Notes under the pieces: generated by a model
Databases searched by the model: none
What the model saw: the letters and a program-made list of their open reading frames with translations, nothing else
What the model was told of the DNA's origin: nothing
Made by a program: the position numbers and the translations under genes
Shown here: positions 5,171 through 7,124 of the stretch, piece after piece
Layout of the letters: each line of letters starts with the position of its first letter
Numbering within the stretch: position 1 is the stretch's first letter
Source: Bacteroidia bacterium
GTDB lineage: Bacteria; Bacteroidota; Bacteroidia; Bacteroidales; UBA932
Reading direction: 5' to 3'
Assembly (NCBI GenBank): GCA_025996715.1
Contig: BNTQ01000116.1
Coordinates: 1 to 7,124 of the forward strand
Length of the DNA stretch: 7,124 nucleotides

Positions 5171-7124
5171 TTATTGCGCAACAAACGCATAAACATTGCC
5201 GGAAAAATCTGTGGCAATCAACGTGTTTCCGGAGATAGCCATACTGGAAAAAGAAGGCGCTCCGGTATGCATTTTCCATACTATCTCACCTGTTTCCGCC
5301 TTTAATCCGTATAGATAACCATCCGATGCTCCGAAATAAACCGTTCCGTTACAAAGTACCGGGCTGGATTCCACTGTGGCAAAAGGTGTTGTTGTATAGG
5401 GTGTTGTATATACTAACGATTGTCCCGTGGGAGTATTCCAGATAACAGCAAGCGATTCTTTATCCAGAGCGACAATACCCTTATCGGCTGTTCCGAAAAT
5501 AATCCGGTCATCTGTAATCAAAGGAGTAGATGTATTTTCTAAATTACGTTCCGGGATTTCTTTTTGTTTTACAATCTTTCCGGTCTGCGGTTCTATGATA
5601 AAAATACTTTTTCGGGAAATGAGATAAAAAAGTCCGTTATGCAACACCGGAGAACCACCCCGGTCGCTTAGTCCGTCCTGATTGAGTTTCCAAAGACCGC
5701 TTCCGGTTTTCAGGTCATTTCCATACAATGCACTCCAATGCGCTCCGGCAACCAAAACGCCTTCGCCTGTGGTGAGCGTTGTAGATGCGCCCTCGTTGCC
5801 TTTCCAAGCCGGATTTTGCCATATTTTTGAGCCGTCCTGTACCTTAAACGCGCTTAATCCGCGTCCTGTTCCGGCATAAACAATCCCATTTTCGGCAACT
5901 AAACCTTCCGCAATGTAACTGTAAGGATCATCTGCAACATTCCTCTCCCATTGCAGTTTACCGGTGTTACTATCCAGCGCATACAAATACCCTTCCGCAT
6001 CTTGGGCAAAAACGAATCCATTATCGTACGCGATAGAATTTTTAATCGAATTGCGAGTCGGGAATTTCCAAAGTACATTTCCGTTATGGGCATCCAACGC
6101 AAAAACGCCATTCACCGGTTTTCCGTTATCATCGCAAGATGCTACAATAATTTTATTATCAACCATTAACGGCGAAGACATAAAGATATTGGCTCCTATA
6201 TTTTTTACCCACGCTAACTGCAATGGCGGATTGATAACTGCCGTAGATTTTCCGGTATGTTGTGCATCGCCAAGCAAAGCAGTCCAATTGTCTTTCAAAT
6301 TTATTTTTGTAGAAAAATTCTTATCATAAATAAAATCGGACGAAGAAACTACCGTTTTTCCGTTTGTTAATTCGGCAGTTACCGAAACGAGTAGTTGTTG
6401 TCCGTTCCATGCGGGTTGAGGGTTTATCTCCGCATACCAGTTCCAATCGCTTAAGGGCTGCATATCCATCGTTTGAAGACGGCTCGTATTCCCCTGAACA
6501 GATACGGTATAGGAAACTTTTTTTACCGTGGATCCGGAATGATAAGCATTGACGGAGAGCGGAATTTTCCCCGAAGGGAGCAAAGGAGTAATTGTTTCAT
6601 GGGCAGGAGAAGCGATAACCACTTGAGGTTCAACAAAACAATAGTGCAGTTTGAACTCCGGATTACTTTTATCATCCATAGTTACAACCCGAAATGCAGA
6701 GGTAGAATGATCGATACCTCCCTTATCCAAAGTTGAAGTACAAACGGTGTAAATACCCTCTTGGTTGCGTACATAATTGATATGCAAATGTCCGTAAATC
6801 CAAGCCTTCAGGTTATGTTTCCTCAGGTCTGTTTTTTGATCTTTCGGGCCAAACAGGAAATCATTGCTTCTCGTCAAAATGTCGTGATTGAACACAATGA
6901 CCGCCTTATTCGGGTCGGTTTGCGCAAGGTCGTTTTTCAACCAGTTATGGACTTCCTCCGTAGTGTAACTTGGCCGGGCGTCTCCGCCCGCCATGGGAGT
7001 TACGATATAATGCGTATTTCCATATTCAAACGAGAACCAGGTGGGACCATAAATGGATTCGAATAGTTGTTCGCCGTAATCGCCTTTCACCAAATCATGA
7101 TTCCCGATGCAATAATATACCGGA
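5171..7124 (-). CDS. Calcineurin-like metallophosphoesterase fused to a PQQ-type beta-propeller; N-terminus missing
   Basis: The frame is open to the window edge; the real start lies outside. About 650 residues are visible (numbered here from the Leu codon at 7093). The first visible residues include GNHD just before residue 1, the classic metal-binding motif of calcineurin-like phosphoesterases. They are followed by FNHD (68-71) and YGHLH (100-104), the later His motifs of the two-metal site. A beta-sandwich-like region spans about 155-258. GDAQHTG (275-281) opens a propeller with repeated units such as FALDAHNGNVLWK, YALDSNTGKLQWE and YGLKAETGEIVWK. I count seven whole repeats plus one blade split between LAWVKN (293-298) and the terminal NVYAFVAQ (633-640), suggesting eight blades closed end to end. 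The substrate is unknown; PQQ binding is not implied by the fold. Upstream metal ligands (DxH, GDxxD) and any signal peptide are beyond the edge. The stop is 56 bp before the small Cys-rich gene; no functional link is evident. Confidence 0.92.
   Translation of the reverse strand, partial: PVYYCIGNHDLVKGDYGEQLFESIYGPTWFSFEYGNTHYIVTPMAGGDARPSYTTEEVHNWLKNDLAQTDPNKAVIVFNHDILTRSNDFLFGPKDQKTDLRKHNLKAWIYGHLHINYVRNQEGIYTVCTSTLDKGGIDHSTSAFRVVTMDDKSNPEFKLHYCFVEPQVVIASPAHETITPLLPSGKIPLSVNAYHSGSTVKKVSYTVSVQGNTSRLQTMDMQPLSDWNWYAEINPQPAWNGQQLLVSVTAELTNGKTVVSSSDFIYDKNFSTKINLKDNWTALLGDAQHTGKSTAVINPPLQLAWVKNIGANIFMSSPLMVDNKIIVASCDDNGKPVNGVFALDAHNGNVLWKFPTRNSIKNSIAYDNGFVFAQDAEGYLYALDSNTGKLQWERNVADDPYSYIAEGLVAENGIVYAGTGRGLSAFKVQDGSKIWQNPAWKGNEGASTTLTTGEGVLVAGAHWSALYGNDLKTGSGLWKLNQDGLSDRGGSPVLHNGLFYLISRKSIFIIEPQTGKIVKQKEIPERNLENTSTPLITDDRIIFGTADKGIVALDKESLAVIWNTPTGQSLVYTTPYTTTPFATVESSPVLCNGTVYFGASDGYLYGLKAETGEIVWKMHTGAPSFSSMAISGNTLIATDFSGNVYAFVAQ

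Noticed and set aside
5174..5181. Palindrome TTGCGCAA at the end of the phosphoesterase gene as a terminator stem
   Set aside because: A four-bp half-stem with no loop, followed in the gene's direction by A-runs and not T; it codes for the final Ala-Gln region and is too short to support.
5115..5279. Longer 157-residue version of the small Cys-rich protein starting at 5279
   Set aside because: The extra 55 residues overlap the end of the phosphoesterase gene, look random, and would bury a good signal peptide that begins at ATG 5114.
7091..7093. TTG at 7093 as the start codon of the phosphoesterase gene
   Set aside because: The frame stays open to the window edge and the codons just upstream encode GNHD, an essential catalytic motif, so the true start is beyond the window.

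Overview
The window is almost entirely coding and every supported gene lies on the minus strand. The genes point to a Gram-negative member of the Bacteroidota. The evidence is an RND heavy-metal pump fused to its outer-membrane channel (an architecture I know from that phylum), a small Cys-rich exported protein with an IWQPPK tail of a type I associate with the same phylum, A/T-rich spacers, and mostly no Shine-Dalgarno sequence. No genus can be named from this sequence alone.

Layout in the direction of transcription (right to left): (1) 7124-5171, a calcineurin-like metallophosphoesterase fused to a PQQ-type beta-propeller, cut at its N-terminus by the window edge. (2) A 56-bp spacer with a weak inverted repeat and a possible Bacteroidota-type promoter. 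(3) 5114-4806, a 102-residue exported Cys-rich protein. (4) A 74-bp, almost purely A/T spacer with a 12-bp perfect inverted repeat. (5) 4731-406, a 1441-residue protein whose first 1046 residues are a complete CusA/CzcA-type RND pump and whose last 395 residues are a complete TolC-type channel protein with its own internal signal peptide. (6) 404-1, the first 134 residues of a lipoprotein periplasmic adaptor, starting one base after the stop of the fusion gene and running off the left edge.

Genes 5 and 6 together encode the three parts of a tripartite metal exporter (inner-membrane pump, periplasmic adaptor, outer-membrane channel), and gene 3 is a plausible accessory metal-binding or sensing protein. 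The pump keeps the D...D...E proton-relay signature of heavy-metal RND proteins. It lacks the three substrate methionines of E. coli CusA, so a divalent cation such as Zn, Co, Cd or Ni is a better guess than Cu/Ag. The phosphoesterase-propeller protein has no obvious functional link and may only be a neighbour.

No RNA genes, insertion sequences, CRISPR arrays or origins were seen. The most notable feature is the pump-channel fusion with an intact signal peptide at the join. That architecture is known, but how it is processed is a real question.
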